Below are positions 1 through 9,083 of a DNA stretch of 64,000 nucleotides, one piece after another. The notes below the pieces were generated by a model. It was not told the DNA's origin. It saw nothing but the letters and a program-made list of their open reading frames with translations, and did not search any database. The DNA lies in the NCBI RefSeq assembly GCF_023278045.1, contig NZ_CP056783.1, positions 2,823,501 through 2,887,500 on the forward strand. Reading direction: 5' to 3'. The position numbers and the translations under genes were made by a program. Source of the DNA: Flavobacterium sp. K5-23 (GTDB lineage Bacteria; Bacteroidota; Bacteroidia; Flavobacteriales; Flavobacteriaceae). The stretch's first letter is position 1, and each line of letters opens with the position of its first letter.

Positions 1-2
1 GA

Positions 3-1217
3 GACGCGGCACATACAGCCTGTGTGATAATACTGGGAGACAAGGTAATAACCTATCCCGTTATACTTTCTGCAAGTGTTGCATCTACTCAACCAACCTG
101 TAACGGAACCAATGATGGTTCAATCACGATCAGTTCTCCTGCCGGTGGTTCGAATACATTCCAATACAGCATTGATGGCGGTGCGACATGGACTGCGGGT
201 TTAAGCAATACAAATCTTGCTCCGGGAACTTATGATGTAAGGATAAGAGACGCGGCACATACAGCCTGTGTGATAATACTGGGAGACAAGGTAATAACCT
301 ATCCCGTTATACTTTCTGCAAGTGTTGCATCTACTCAACCAACCTGTAACGGAACCAATAACGGTTCAATCACGATCAGTTCTCCTGCCGGTGGTTCGAA
401 TACATTCCAATACAGCATTGATGGCGGTGCGACATGGACTGCGGGTTTAAGCAATACAAATCTTGCTCCGGGAACTTATGATGTAAGGATAAGAGACGCG
501 GCACATACAGCCTGTGTAATAATACTGGGAGACAAGGTAATAACCTATCCCGTTATACTTTCTGCAAGTGTTGCATCTACTCAACCAACCTGTAACGGAA
601 CCAATGACGGTTCAATCACGATCAGTTCTCCTGCCGGTGGTTCGAATACATTCCAATACAGCATTGATGGCGGTGCGACATGGACTGCGGGTTTAAGCAA
701 TACAAATCTTGCTCCGGGAACTTATGATGTAAGGATAAGAGACGCGGCACATACAGCCTGTGTAATAATACTGGGAGACAAGGTAATAACCTATCCCGTT
801 ATACTTTCTGCAAGTGTTGCATCTACTCAACCAACCTGTAACGGAACCAATGACGGTTCAATCACGATCAGTTCTCCTGCCGGTGGTTCGAATACATTCC
901 AATACAGCATTGATGGCGGTGCAGCGTGGACTGCGGGTTTAAGCAATACAAATCTTGCTCCGGGAACTTATGATGTAAGGATAAGAGACGCGGCACATAC
1001 AGCCTGTGTAATAATACTGGGAGACAAGGTAATAACCTATCCCGTTATACTTTCTGCAAGTGTTGCATCTACTCAACCAACCTGTAACGGAACCAATGAC
1101 GGTTCAATCACGATCAGTTCTCCTGCCGGTGGTTCGAATACATTCCAATACAGCATTGATGGCGGTGCGATGGACTGCGGGTTTAAGCAATACAAATCTT
1201 GCTCCGGGAACTTATGA
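3..1217 (+). CDS. SprB-like repeat adhesin, upstream segment (5' end outside window, ends at frameshift)
   Basis: The frame is already open at base 3 and continues from a gene start outside the window. It encodes five copies of an 82-residue unit with a Cys-Asn-Gly-Thr core and a G-T-Y-D-V-R-I-R-D strand, which resembles the SprB repeat of flavobacterial gliding adhesins. A 2-base deletion near 1168-1171 (gcgatgg where sister units have gcgacatgg) shifts the frame, and translation ends at a TGA at 1215-1217. Downstream the same protein sequence continues in another frame and then in the original one, so this is very probably one gene with the 1404-8030 segment. If the shift is real, this part would lack the C-terminal secretion domain. 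Internal start codons here are repeat artefacts, not true starts. Confidence 0.7.
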   Translation, partial: DAAHTACVIILGDKVITYPVILSASVASTQPTCNGTNDGSITISSPAGGSNTFQYSIDGGATWTAGLSNTNLAPGTYDVRIRDAAHTACVIILGDKVITYPVILSASVASTQPTCNGTNNGSITISSPAGGSNTFQYSIDGGATWTAGLSNTNLAPGTYDVRIRDAAHTACVIILGDKVITYPVILSASVASTQPTCNGTNDGSITISSPAGGSNTFQYSIDGGATWTAGLSNTNLAPGTYDVRIRDAAHTACVIILGDKVITYPVILSASVASTQPTCNGTNDGSITISSPAGGSNTFQYSIDGGAAWTAGLSNTNLAPGTYDVRIRDAAHTACVIILGDKVITYPVILSASVASTQPTCNGTNDGSITISSPAGGSNTFQYSIDGGAMDCGFKQYKSCSGNL

Positions 1218-1416
1218 TGTAAGGATAAGAGACGCGGCACATACAGCCTGTGTAATAATACTGGGAGACAAGGTAATAACCTATCCCGTTATACTTTCTG
1301 CAAGTGTTGCATCTACTCAACCAACCTGTAACGGAACCAATGACGGTTCAATCACGATCAGTTCTCCTGCCGGTGGTTCGAATACATTCCAATACAGCAT
1401 TGATGGCGGTGCGCGT
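1165..1416 (+). other. Compensating frameshift pair inside repeat array A
   Basis: Relative to sister units, two bases are missing near 1168-1171 and one near 1411-1413, at the same position of two consecutive units. Together they remove exactly one codon, so the frame is restored after one repeat. Between the two sites the adhesin sequence is readable only in the shifted frame, and frame-0 translation stops at 1217. This is either a sequencing or assembly artefact of a long repeat or a real on/off lesion; the sequence alone cannot decide. Confidence 0.85.
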
Positions 1417-4400
1417 GGACTGCGGGTTTAAGCAATACAAATCTTGCTCCGGGAACTTATGATGTAAGGATAAGAGACGCGGCACATACAGCCTGTGTAA
1501 TAATACTGGGAGACAAGGTAATAACCTATCCCGTTATACTTTCTGCAAGTGTTGCATCTACTCAACCAACCTGTAACGGAACCAATGACGGTTCAATCAC
1601 GATCAGTTCTCCTGCCGGTGGTTCGAATACATTCCAATACAGCATTGATGGCGGTGCGACATGGACTGCGGGTTTAAGCAATACAAATCTTGCTCCGGGA
1701 ACTTATGATGTAAGGATAAGAGACGCGGCACATACAGCCTGTGTGATAATACTGGGAGACAAGGTAATAACCTATCCCGTTATACTTTCTGCAAGTGTTG
1801 CATCTACTCAACCAACCTGTAACGGAACCAATAACGGTTCAATCACGATCAGTTCTCCTGCCGGTGGTTCGAATACATTCCAATACAGCATTGATGGCGG
1901 TGCGACGTGGACTGCGGGTTTAAGCAATACAAATCTTGCTCCGGGAACTTATGATGTAAGGATAAGAGACGCGGCACATACAGCCTGTGTAATAATACTG
2001 GGAGACAAGGTAATAACCTATCCCGTTATACTTTCTGCAAGTGTTGCATCTACTCAACCAACCTGTAACGGAACCAATGACGGTTCAATCACGATCAGTT
2101 CTCCTGCCGGTGGTTCGAATACATTCCAATACAGCATTGATGGCGGTGCGACATGGACTGCGGGTTTAAGCAATACAAATCTTGCTCCGGGAACTTATGA
2201 TGTAAGGATAAGAGACGCGGCACATACAGCCTGTGTAATAATACTGGGAGACAAGGTAATAACCTATCCCGTTATACTTTCTGCAAGTGTTGCATCTACT
2301 CAACCAACCTGTAACGGAACCAATGACGGTTCAATCACGATCAGTTCTCCTGCCGGTGGTTCGAATACATTCCAATACAGCATTGATGGCGGTGCGACAT
2401 GGACTGCGGGTTTAAGCAATACAAATCTTGCTCCGGGAACTTATGATGTAAGGATAAGAGACGCGGCACATACAGCCTGTGTGATAATACTGGGAGACAA
2501 GGTAATAACCTATCCCGTTATACTTTCTGCAAGTGTTGCATCTACTCAACCAACCTGTAACGGAACCAATGACGGTTCAATCACGATCAGTTCTCCTGCC
2601 GGTGGTTCGAATACATTCCAATACAGCATTGATGGCGGTGCGACATGGACTGCGGGTTTAAGCAATACAAATCTTGCTCCGGGAACTTATGATGTAAGGA
2701 TAAGAGACGCGGCACATACAGCCTGTGTGATAATACTGGGAGACAAGGTAATAACCTATCCCGTTATACTTTCTGCAAGTGTTGCATCTACTCAACCAAC
2801 CTGTAACGGAACCAATGACGGTTCAATCACGATCAGTTCTCCTGCCGGTGGTTCGAATACATTCCAATTCAGCATTGATGGCGGTGCGACATGGACTGCG
2901 GGTTTAAGCAATACAAATCTTGCTCCGGGAACTTATGATGTAAGGATAAGAGACGCGGCACATACAGCCTGTGTAATAATACTGGGAGACAAGGTAATAA
3001 CCTATCCCGTTATACTTTCTGCAAGTGTTGCATCTACTCAACCAACCTGTAACGGAACCAATGACGGTTCAATCACGATCAGTTCTCCTGCCGGTGGTTC
3101 GAATACATTCCAATACAGCATTGATGGCGGTGCGACATGGACTGCGGGTTTAAGCAATACAAATCTTGCTCCGGGAACTTATGATGTAAGGATAAGAGAC
3201 GCGGCACATACAGCCTGTGTGATAATACTGGGAGACAAGGTAATAACCTATCCCGTTATACTTTCTGCAAGTGTTGCATCTACGGATGTGACTTGTTTTG
3301 GAGCCAAAGACGGTGCCATTACAATCAGCAACATTGCCGGTGGGTACGGAACTTATGAGTACAGCATCAACGGTGGTACTTCTTGGGAAGCATCCGGTAA
3401 TTACACCGGTCTTGCCAACGGAACTTATAATGTGCAAATAAGAGACAAAGGAAAACCAAGCTGTGTCAATACATTAAACGGAACTTTGCTTATCGAAACA
3501 CCAAGCGCCGCTTTAACTGCAACTCTTGCCTCTACGGATGTGACTTGTTTTGGAGCCAAAGACGGTACCATTACAATCAGCAACATTGCCGGTGGGTACG
3601 GAACTTATGAGTACAGCATCAACGGTGGTACTTCTTGGGAAGCATCCGGTAATTACACCAGTCTTGCCAACGGAACTTATAATGTGCAAATAAGAGACAA
3701 AGGAAAACCAAGCTGTGTCAATACATTAAACGGAACTTTGCTTATCGAAACACCAAGCGCCGCTTTAACTGCAACTCTTGCCTCTACGGATGTGACTTGT
3801 TTTGGAGCCAAAGATGGTACCATTACAATCAGCAACATTGCCGGTGGGTACGGAACTTATGAGTACAGCATCAACGGTGGTACTTCTTGGGAAGCATCCG
3901 GTAATTACACCGGTCTTGCCAACGGAACTTATAATGTGCAAATAAGAGACAAAGGAAAACCAAGCTGTGTCAATACATTAAACGGAACTTTGATTATCGA
4001 AACACCAAGCGCCGCTTTAACTGCAACTCTTGCCTCTACGGATGTGACTTGTTTTGGAGCCAAAGACGGTACCATTACAATCAGCAACATTGCCGGTGGG
4101 TACGGAACTTATGAGTACAGCATCAACGGTGGGACTTCTTGGGAAGCATCAGGCAATTACACCAGTCTTGCCAACGGAACTTATAATGTGCAAATAAGAG
4201 ACAAAGGAAAACCAAGCTGTGTCAATACATTAAACGGAACTTTGATTATCGAAACACCAAGCGCCGCTTTAACTGCAACTCTTGCCTCTACGGATGTGAC
4301 TTGTTTTGGAGCCAAAGACGGTACCATTACAATCAGCAACATTGCCGGTGGGTACGGAACTTATGAGTACAGCATCAACGGTGGTACTTCTTGGGAAGCA

Positions 4401-7400
4401 TCCGGTAATTACACCAGTCTTGCCAACGGAACTTATAATGTGCAAATAAGAGACAAAGGAAAACCAAGCTGTGTCAATACATTAAACGGAACTTTGATTA
4501 TCGAAACACCAAGCGCCGCTTTAACTGCAACTCTTGCCTCTACGGATGTGACTTGTTTTGGAGCCAAAGACGGTACCATTACAATCAGCAACATTGCCGG
4601 TGGGTACGGAACTTATGAGTACAGCATCAACGGTGGTACTTCTTGGGAAGCATCCGGCAATTACACCGGTCTTGCCAACGGAACTCATAATGTGCAAATA
4701 AGAGACAAAGGAAAACCAAGCTGTGTCAATACATTAAACGGAACTTTGATTATCGAAACACCAAGCGCCGCTTTAACTGCAACTCTTGCCTCTACGGATG
4801 TGACTTGTTTTGGAGCCAAAGACGGTACTATTACAATCAGCAACATTGCCGGTGGGTACGGAACTTATGAGTACAGCATCAACGGTGGTACTTCTTGGGA
4901 AGCATCCGGTAATTACACCGGTCTTGCCAACGGAACTTATAATGTGCAAATAAGAGACAAAGGAAAACCAAGCTGTGTCAATACATTAAACGGAACTTTG
5001 CTTATCGAAACACCAAGCGCCGCTTTAACTGCAACTCTTGCCTTTACGGATGTGACTTGTTTTGGAGCCAAAGACGGTACCATTACAATCAGCAACATTG
5101 CCGGTGGGTACGGAACTTATGAGTACAGCATCAACGGTGGTACTTCTTGGGAAGCATCCGGTAATTACACCGGTCTTGCCAACGGAACTTATAATGTGCA
5201 AATAAGAGACAAAGGAAAACCAAGCTGTGTCCATACATTAAACGGAACTTTGCTTATCGAAACACCAAGCGCCGCTTTAACTGCAACTCTTGCCTCTACG
5301 GATGTGACTTGTTTTGGAGCCAAAGACGGTACCATTACAATCAGCAACATTGCCGGTGGGTACGGAACTTATGAGTACAGCATCAACGGTGGTACTTCTT
5401 GGGAAGCATCCGGTAATTACACCGGTCTTGCCAACGGAACTTATAATGTGCAAATAAGAGACAAAGGAAAACCAAGCTGTGTCAATACATTAAACGGAAC
5501 TTTGCTTATCGAAACACCAAGCGCCGCTTTAACTGCAACTCTTGCCTCTACGGATGTGACTTGTTTTGGAGCCAAAGACGGTACCATTACAATCAGCAAC
5601 ATTGCCGGTGGGTACGGAACTTATGAGTACAGCATCAACGGTGGTACTTCTTGGGAAGCATCCGGTAATTACACCGGTCTTGCCAACGGGACTTATAATG
5701 TGCAAATAAGAGACAAAGGAAAACCAAGCTGTGTCAATACATTAAACGGAACTTTGTTTATCGAAACACCAAGCGCCGCTTTAACTGCAACTCTTGCCTC
5801 TACGGATGTGACTTGTTTTGGAGCCAAAGACGGTACCATTACAATCAGCAACATTGCCGGTGGGTACGGAACTTATGAGTACAGCATCAACGGTGGTACT
5901 TCTTGGGAAGCATCCGGTAATTACACCGGTCTTGCCAACGGAACTTATAATGTGCAAATAAGAGACAAAGGAAAACCAAGCTGTGTCAATACATTAAACG
6001 GAACTTTGCTTATCGAAACACCAAGCGCCGCTTTAACTGCAACTCTTGCCTCTACGGATGTGACTTGTTTTGGAGCCAAAGACGGTACCATTACAATCAG
6101 CAACATTGCCGGTGGGTACGGAACTTATGAGTACAGCATCAACGGTGGTACTTCTTGGGAAGCATCCGGTAATTACACCGGTCTTGCCAACGGGACTTAT
6201 AATGTGCAAATAAGAGACAAAGGAAAACCAAGCTGTGTCAATACATTAAACGGAACTTTGTTTATCGAAACACCAAGCGCCGCTTTAACTGCAACTCTTG
6301 CCTCTACGGATGTGACTTGTTTTGGAGCCAAAGACGGTACCATTACAATCAGCAACATTGCCGGTGGGTACGGAACTTATGAGTACAGCATCAACGGTGG
6401 TACTTCTTGGGAAGCATCCGGTAATTACACCGGTCTTGCCAACGGAACTTATAATGTGCAAATAAGAGACAAAGGAAAACCAAGCTGTGTCAATACATTA
6501 AACGGAACTTTGATTATCGAAACACCAAGCGCCGCTTTAACTGCAACTCTTGCCTCTACGGATGTGACTTGTTTTGGAGCCAAAGACGGTACCATTACAA
6601 TCAGCAACATTGCCGGTGGGTACGGAACTTATGAGTACAGCATCAACGGTGGTACTTCTTGGGAAGCATCCGGTAATTACACCGGTCTTGCCAACGGAAC
6701 TTATAATGTGCAAATAAGAGACAAAGGAAAACCAAGCTGTGTCAATACATTAAACGGAACTTTGATTATCGAAACACCATCTGCAGCTGTAAGTGCAACG
6801 GCTATTATAATAAATAATAATAATTGTACTGGATGTAGTAATGGTTCTATAGACCTTACGGTTACTGGAGGAACAGCTCCTTACACTTTCTTATGGTCTA
6901 ATGCAGCTATAACAGAAGATCTTTCAAACTTATCAAAAGGTTCATATAGTGTTGAAATTACAGATGAAAACGGTTGTATAGCAAACTATACTTATGATAT
7001 AATCGAGTCAGGTATCGCTTTAGTAAAAACAGCTGTAGTTGGAGGAAACGGTGGTGTTGGTGATATTATTACCTATACGTTTGCCGTAAAAAATACAGGA
7101 AATGTAACCATAACCAATATTAAAATCACCGATATCACTAATCCTTTGATTGCATTAACTTTCTCTAATAATACGATTGCTACATTAGCTCCTGGAGAAA
7201 CTAAATCTATAACAGGAACCTACACTATAACACAAGCTGATATTGATTTAGGTTATGTTGAAAATTCTGCCTTTGCCGTAGGTCAAGATCCTGAAGAAAA
7301 TGATGTGAAAGATGTATCTGGAACAACCGTGCATAACGATGATGATACTGTCACAACTTTAATTCAAAATCCTGGTTTAACAGTAATTAAAACTTCTAAC

Positions 7401-8030
7401 ACTCCATTTTATAGTTCTGTAGGTGATATAATAAATTATACCATTACAGTGACAAATACAGGAAATGTAACACTGTATAACATAACTGTAACAGATCCAT
7501 TGACGGGATTACACGAGTTCATCGGATCTTTAGCACCTGGAAGTCCTCCTCAAACATATACTACATTTCATATCGTAAATCAAAACGATAGAGAAAAAGG
7601 TGAATTCATTAATACCGCATTTGCTGACGGGTTCGATCCAAATGGAGATCCTATTGGCCATTCTGATGATGAAATTGTTTATGCTGCAATTGTACTTGGT
7701 TGTGGAACTGTTACGGTTCACAATGCATTCTCGCCTAATGGTGATGGAATGAATGAAACTTTTATAATTGATAACATTGATGATATCCTTTGTTATCCTG
7801 AAAATACGGTAGAAATATACAACCGTTGGGGAGTATTAGTTTTTGAAACTAGTGGGTATGATAATGTAAATAAAGTGTTTAGAGGTTACTCTGAAGGTAG
7901 AACTACCATTAGTCAATCTTCTGGCTTACCAACAGGGACTTACTATTACATCTTGAATTACACTTCAATTACAGGTACTGATCAAATTCAAGCCAATAAA
8001 AAAGACGGGTATTTATACCTTACTAGATAA
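1404..8030 (+). CDS. SprB-like gliding/T9SS surface adhesin, main segment with CHU_C C-terminus
   Basis: This is a cell-surface adhesin of the SprB type, exported by the type IX secretion system. In order it shows: about seven more 82-residue units; fourteen near-identical 84-residue units (T-D-V-T-C-F-G core); one diverged SprB-like domain with C-T-G-C and G-G-T-A-P-Y-T-F (about 6787-7010); two DUF11-like domains (about 7015-7700, each with N-T-G-N-V-T); and a gliding-motility C-terminal domain (about 7710-8030) with N-A-F-S-P-N-G-D-G, E-I-Y-N-R-W-G and a final G-Y-L-Y-L-T-R. That domain is the usual type B signal for T9SS export and surface attachment. The frame is open from 1404, just where a 1-base deletion near 1411 restores the frame lost near 1170. 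The first in-frame start-like codon (GTG 1743) lies inside a repeat and is not the true start. A porP/sprF gene and an ompA-type gene follow, the usual neighbours of such adhesins. Confidence 0.88.
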   Translation, partial: WRCAWTAGLSNTNLAPGTYDVRIRDAAHTACVIILGDKVITYPVILSASVASTQPTCNGTNDGSITISSPAGGSNTFQYSIDGGATWTAGLSNTNLAPGTYDVRIRDAAHTACVIILGDKVITYPVILSASVASTQPTCNGTNNGSITISSPAGGSNTFQYSIDGGATWTAGLSNTNLAPGTYDVRIRDAAHTACVIILGDKVITYPVILSASVASTQPTCNGTNDGSITISSPAGGSNTFQYSIDGGATWTAGLSNTNLAPGTYDVRIRDAAHTACVIILGDKVITYPVILSASVASTQPTCNGTNDGSITISSPAGGSNTFQYSIDGGATWTAGLSNTNLAPGTYDVRIRDAAHTACVIILGDKVITYPVILSASVASTQPTCNGTNDGSITISSPAGGSNTFQYSIDGGATWTAGLSNTNLAPGTYDVRIRDAAHTACVIILGDKVITYPVILSASVASTQPTCNGTNDGSITISSPAGGSNTFQFSIDGGATWTAGLSNTNLAPGTYDVRIRDAAHTACVIILGDKVITYPVILSASVASTQPTCNGTNDGSITISSPAGGSNTFQYSIDGGATWTAGLSNTNLAPGTYDVRIRDAAHTACVIILGDKVITYPVILSASVASTDVTCFGAKDGAITISNIAGGYGTYEYSINGGTSWEASGNYTGLANGTYNVQIRDKGKPSCVNTLNGTLLIETPSAALTATLASTDVTCFGAKDGTITISNIAGGYGTYEYSINGGTSWEASGNYTSLANGTYNVQIRDKGKPSCVNTLNGTLLIETPSAALTATLASTDVTCFGAKDGTITISNIAGGYGTYEYSINGGTSWEASGNYTGLANGTYNVQIRDKGKPSCVNTLNGTLIIETPSAALTATLASTDVTCFGAKDGTITISNIAGGYGTYEYSINGGTSWEASGNYTSLANGTYNVQIRDKGKPSCVNTLNGTLIIETPSAALTATLASTDVTCFGAKDGTITISNIAGGYGTYEYSINGGTSWEASGNYTSLANGTYNVQIRDKGKPSCVNTLNGTLIIETPSAALTATLASTDVTCFGAKDGTITISNIAGGYGTYEYSINGGTSWEASGNYTGLANGTHNVQIRDKGKPSCVNTLNGTLIIETPSAALTATLASTDVTCFGAKDGTITISNIAGGYGTYEYSINGGTSWEASGNYTGLANGTYNVQIRDKGKPSCVNTLNGTLLIETPSAALTATLAFTDVTCFGAKDGTITISNIAGGYGTYEYSINGGTSWEASGNYTGLANGTYNVQIRDKGKPSCVHTLNGTLLIETPSAALTATLASTDVTCFGAKDGTITISNIAGGYGTYEYSINGGTSWEASGNYTGLANGTYNVQIRDKGKPSCVNTLNGTLLIETPSAALTATLASTDVTCFGAKDGTITISNIAGGYGTYEYSINGGTSWEASGNYTGLANGTYNVQIRDKGKPSCVNTLNGTLFIETPSAALTATLASTDVTCFGAKDGTITISNIAGGYGTYEYSINGGTSWEASGNYTGLANGTYNVQIRDKGKPSCVNTLNGTLLIETPSAALTATLASTDVTCFGAKDGTITISNIAGGYGTYEYSINGGTSWEASGNYTGLANGTYNVQIRDKGKPSCVNTLNGTLFIETPSAALTATLASTDVTCFGAKDGTITISNIAGGYGTYEYSINGGTSWEASGNYTGLANGTYNVQIRDKGKPSCVNTLNGTLIIETPSAALTATLASTDVTCFGAKDGTITISNIAGGYGTYEYSINGGTSWEASGNYTGLANGTYNVQIRDKGKPSCVNTLNGTLIIETPSAAVSATAIIINNNNCTGCSNGSIDLTVTGGTAPYTFLWSNAAITEDLSNLSKGSYSVEITDENGCIANYTYDIIESGIALVKTAVVGGNGGVGDIITYTFAVKNTGNVTITNIKITDITNPLIALTFSNNTIATLAPGETKSITGTYTITQADIDLGYVENSAFAVGQDPEENDVKDVSGTTVHNDDDTVTTLIQNPGLTVIKTSNTPFYSSVGDIINYTITVTNTGNVTLYNITVTDPLTGLHEFIGSLAPGSPPQTYTTFHIVNQNDREKGEFINTAFADGFDPNGDPIGHSDDEIVYAAIVLGCGTVTVHNAFSPNGDGMNETFIIDNIDDILCYPENTVEIYNRWGVLVFETSGYDNVNKVFRGYSEGRTTISQSSGLPTGTYYYILNYTSITGTDQIQANKKDGYLYLTR
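3279..6806 (+). repeat. Tandem array B: 252-bp coding repeat, 14 copies
   Basis: Fourteen head-to-tail copies of a 252-bp unit (84 codons), each starting at the T-D-V-T-C-F-G codons. Copies are nearly identical; recurring variants are Gly or Ser in N-Y-T-(G/S)-L, and Leu, Ile or Phe in the codon before I-E-T-P-S. The last copy diverges from about 6779 into the unique C-terminal part. The array is in frame throughout with no indels. Confidence 0.96.
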
Positions 8031-8040
8031 GTTTAATACT

Positions 8041-8072
8041 ACCTGAGGGCTATAAAACGCCCTCAGGTTTAT
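8041..8072 (+). terminator. Hairpin after the adhesin gene
   Basis: A perfect 10-bp stem (ACCTGAGGGC / GCCCTCAGGT) with an 8-nt loop lies 10 bases after the adhesin stop and is followed only by a short TTT. It may be a weak terminator or a processing/attenuation site that lowers expression of the following porP/sprF gene. Confidence 0.6.
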
Positions 8073-8160
8073 AAATAATCATTAATGATTTAAATTTTAA
8101 ATTAATTATCAACTCTGAATAAAAGAGTTTATTTGATAACCTACCTAATAAACAGCTACT

Positions 8161-9072
8161 ATGAAAACAAAAATATTTTCTTTCGTTTTGATGTTTACAA
8201 CCATTGTAAGTTTTGCTCAACAAGATGCTCAATTTTCACAATATATGTACAACACAATCAATATCAATCCAGCATATGCTGGGTCGAGAGGTGCCTTGAG
8301 TATTTTTGCCTTACATCGTACCCAATGGGTAGGACTTGACGGTGCCCCTGTAACTAACGCAGTATCCATAAATACCCCACTCAACGAGAGTAAATTGGGG
8401 TTAGGTGTATCCATAATAAATGACAAGATAGGACCTACAAGAGAAAATACTATTTCAGCCGATTTGTCCTATACGGTACCAACATCAGATACTTTCAAAT
8501 TCTCTTTTGGTATTAAAGCAACCGCGAATTTGTTCAACTTAGACGTTAGTCGTTTGAATCCTGTGAATAGTGGTGACCCTAGCTTGCAGAATTTTAATAA
8601 CAAATTCTCCCCTAATATCGGGGCAGGTATTTATTACCATTCAGATAAAGCATATATAGGATTATCTGTTCCTAATTTCATTGAAACTAATCGCTACAAC
8701 GATAACGAAGTGGCTATTTTCAAAGAAAAAATTAATTACTACTTAATAGCGGGTTATGTATTTGATTTAAATAATTATTTAAAATTCAAGCCTGCTCTAC
8801 TTACCAAAATGGTTGAAGGAGCTCCACTTCAAGTAGATGTTTCAGGGAACTTTATGATAAATGATAAATTTGTATTGGGAGTTGCTTATAGATGGAGCGC
8901 AGCTGTTACTGCAATGGCAGGTTTTCAAGTGTCAGACGCCTTGTACATAGGCTATGGATACGATTTGGAAACTACCAATTTAGACAATTATAATTCGGGT
9001 TCGCATGAAATATTCCTGCGCTATGAATTATTCAACAAAAATAAAAAAATGACCTCTCCTAGATTCTTCTAA
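8161..9072 (+). CDS. PorP/SprF family outer-membrane protein
   Basis: A 303-residue protein with an N-terminal signal peptide ending near A-Q-Q, followed by D-A-Q-F-S-Q-Y-M-Y-N and N-P-A-Y-A-G-S-R-G, the hallmark start of the PorP/SprF family (TIGR03519 type). The rest alternates in the way of an outer-membrane beta-barrel and ends in aromatic-rich strands. Family members assist export or surface attachment of one partner adhesin; SprF does this for SprB in F. johnsoniae. The partner here is inferred to be the repeat adhesin directly upstream. The next gene begins 11 bases downstream, so the two are very probably co-transcribed. Confidence 0.92.
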   Translation: MKTKIFSFVLMFTTIVSFAQQDAQFSQYMYNTININPAYAGSRGALSIFALHRTQWVGLDGAPVTNAVSINTPLNESKLGLGVSIINDKIGPTRENTISADLSYTVPTSDTFKFSFGIKATANLFNLDVSRLNPVNSGDPSLQNFNNKFSPNIGAGIYYHSDKAYIGLSVPNFIETNRYNDNEVAIFKEKINYYLIAGYVFDLNNYLKFKPALLTKMVEGAPLQVDVSGNFMINDKFVLGVAYRWSAAVTAMAGFQVSDALYIGYGYDLETTNLDNYNSGSHEIFLRYELFNKNKKMTSPRFF

Positions 9073-9083
9073 AACCTAATATT

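Larger units (their letters stand above)
1..3278 (+). repeat. Tandem array A: 246-bp coding repeat, about 13 copies
   Basis: A 246-bp unit (82 codons) repeats head to tail from the window edge to 3278 with very few substitutions; most copies differ at only a handful of positions. Most visible differences sit at one spot, the bases before TGG in each unit: gcgacatgg is standard, gcagcgtgg occurs near 921, gcgatgg near 1168, gcgcgtgg near 1411 and gcgacgtgg near 1902. The nucleotide-level uniformity implies recent amplification or gene conversion. It also makes assembly error plausible. Confidence 0.95.

Noticed and set aside
3150..5234. Minus-strand ORFs inside the repeat arrays
   Set aside because: They repeat with the array and are shadows of the coding strand.
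1..6806. CRISPR-like regular repeats
   Set aside because: Period 246/252 bp with no spacers; the units are codon multiples in one long reading frame of an adhesin.
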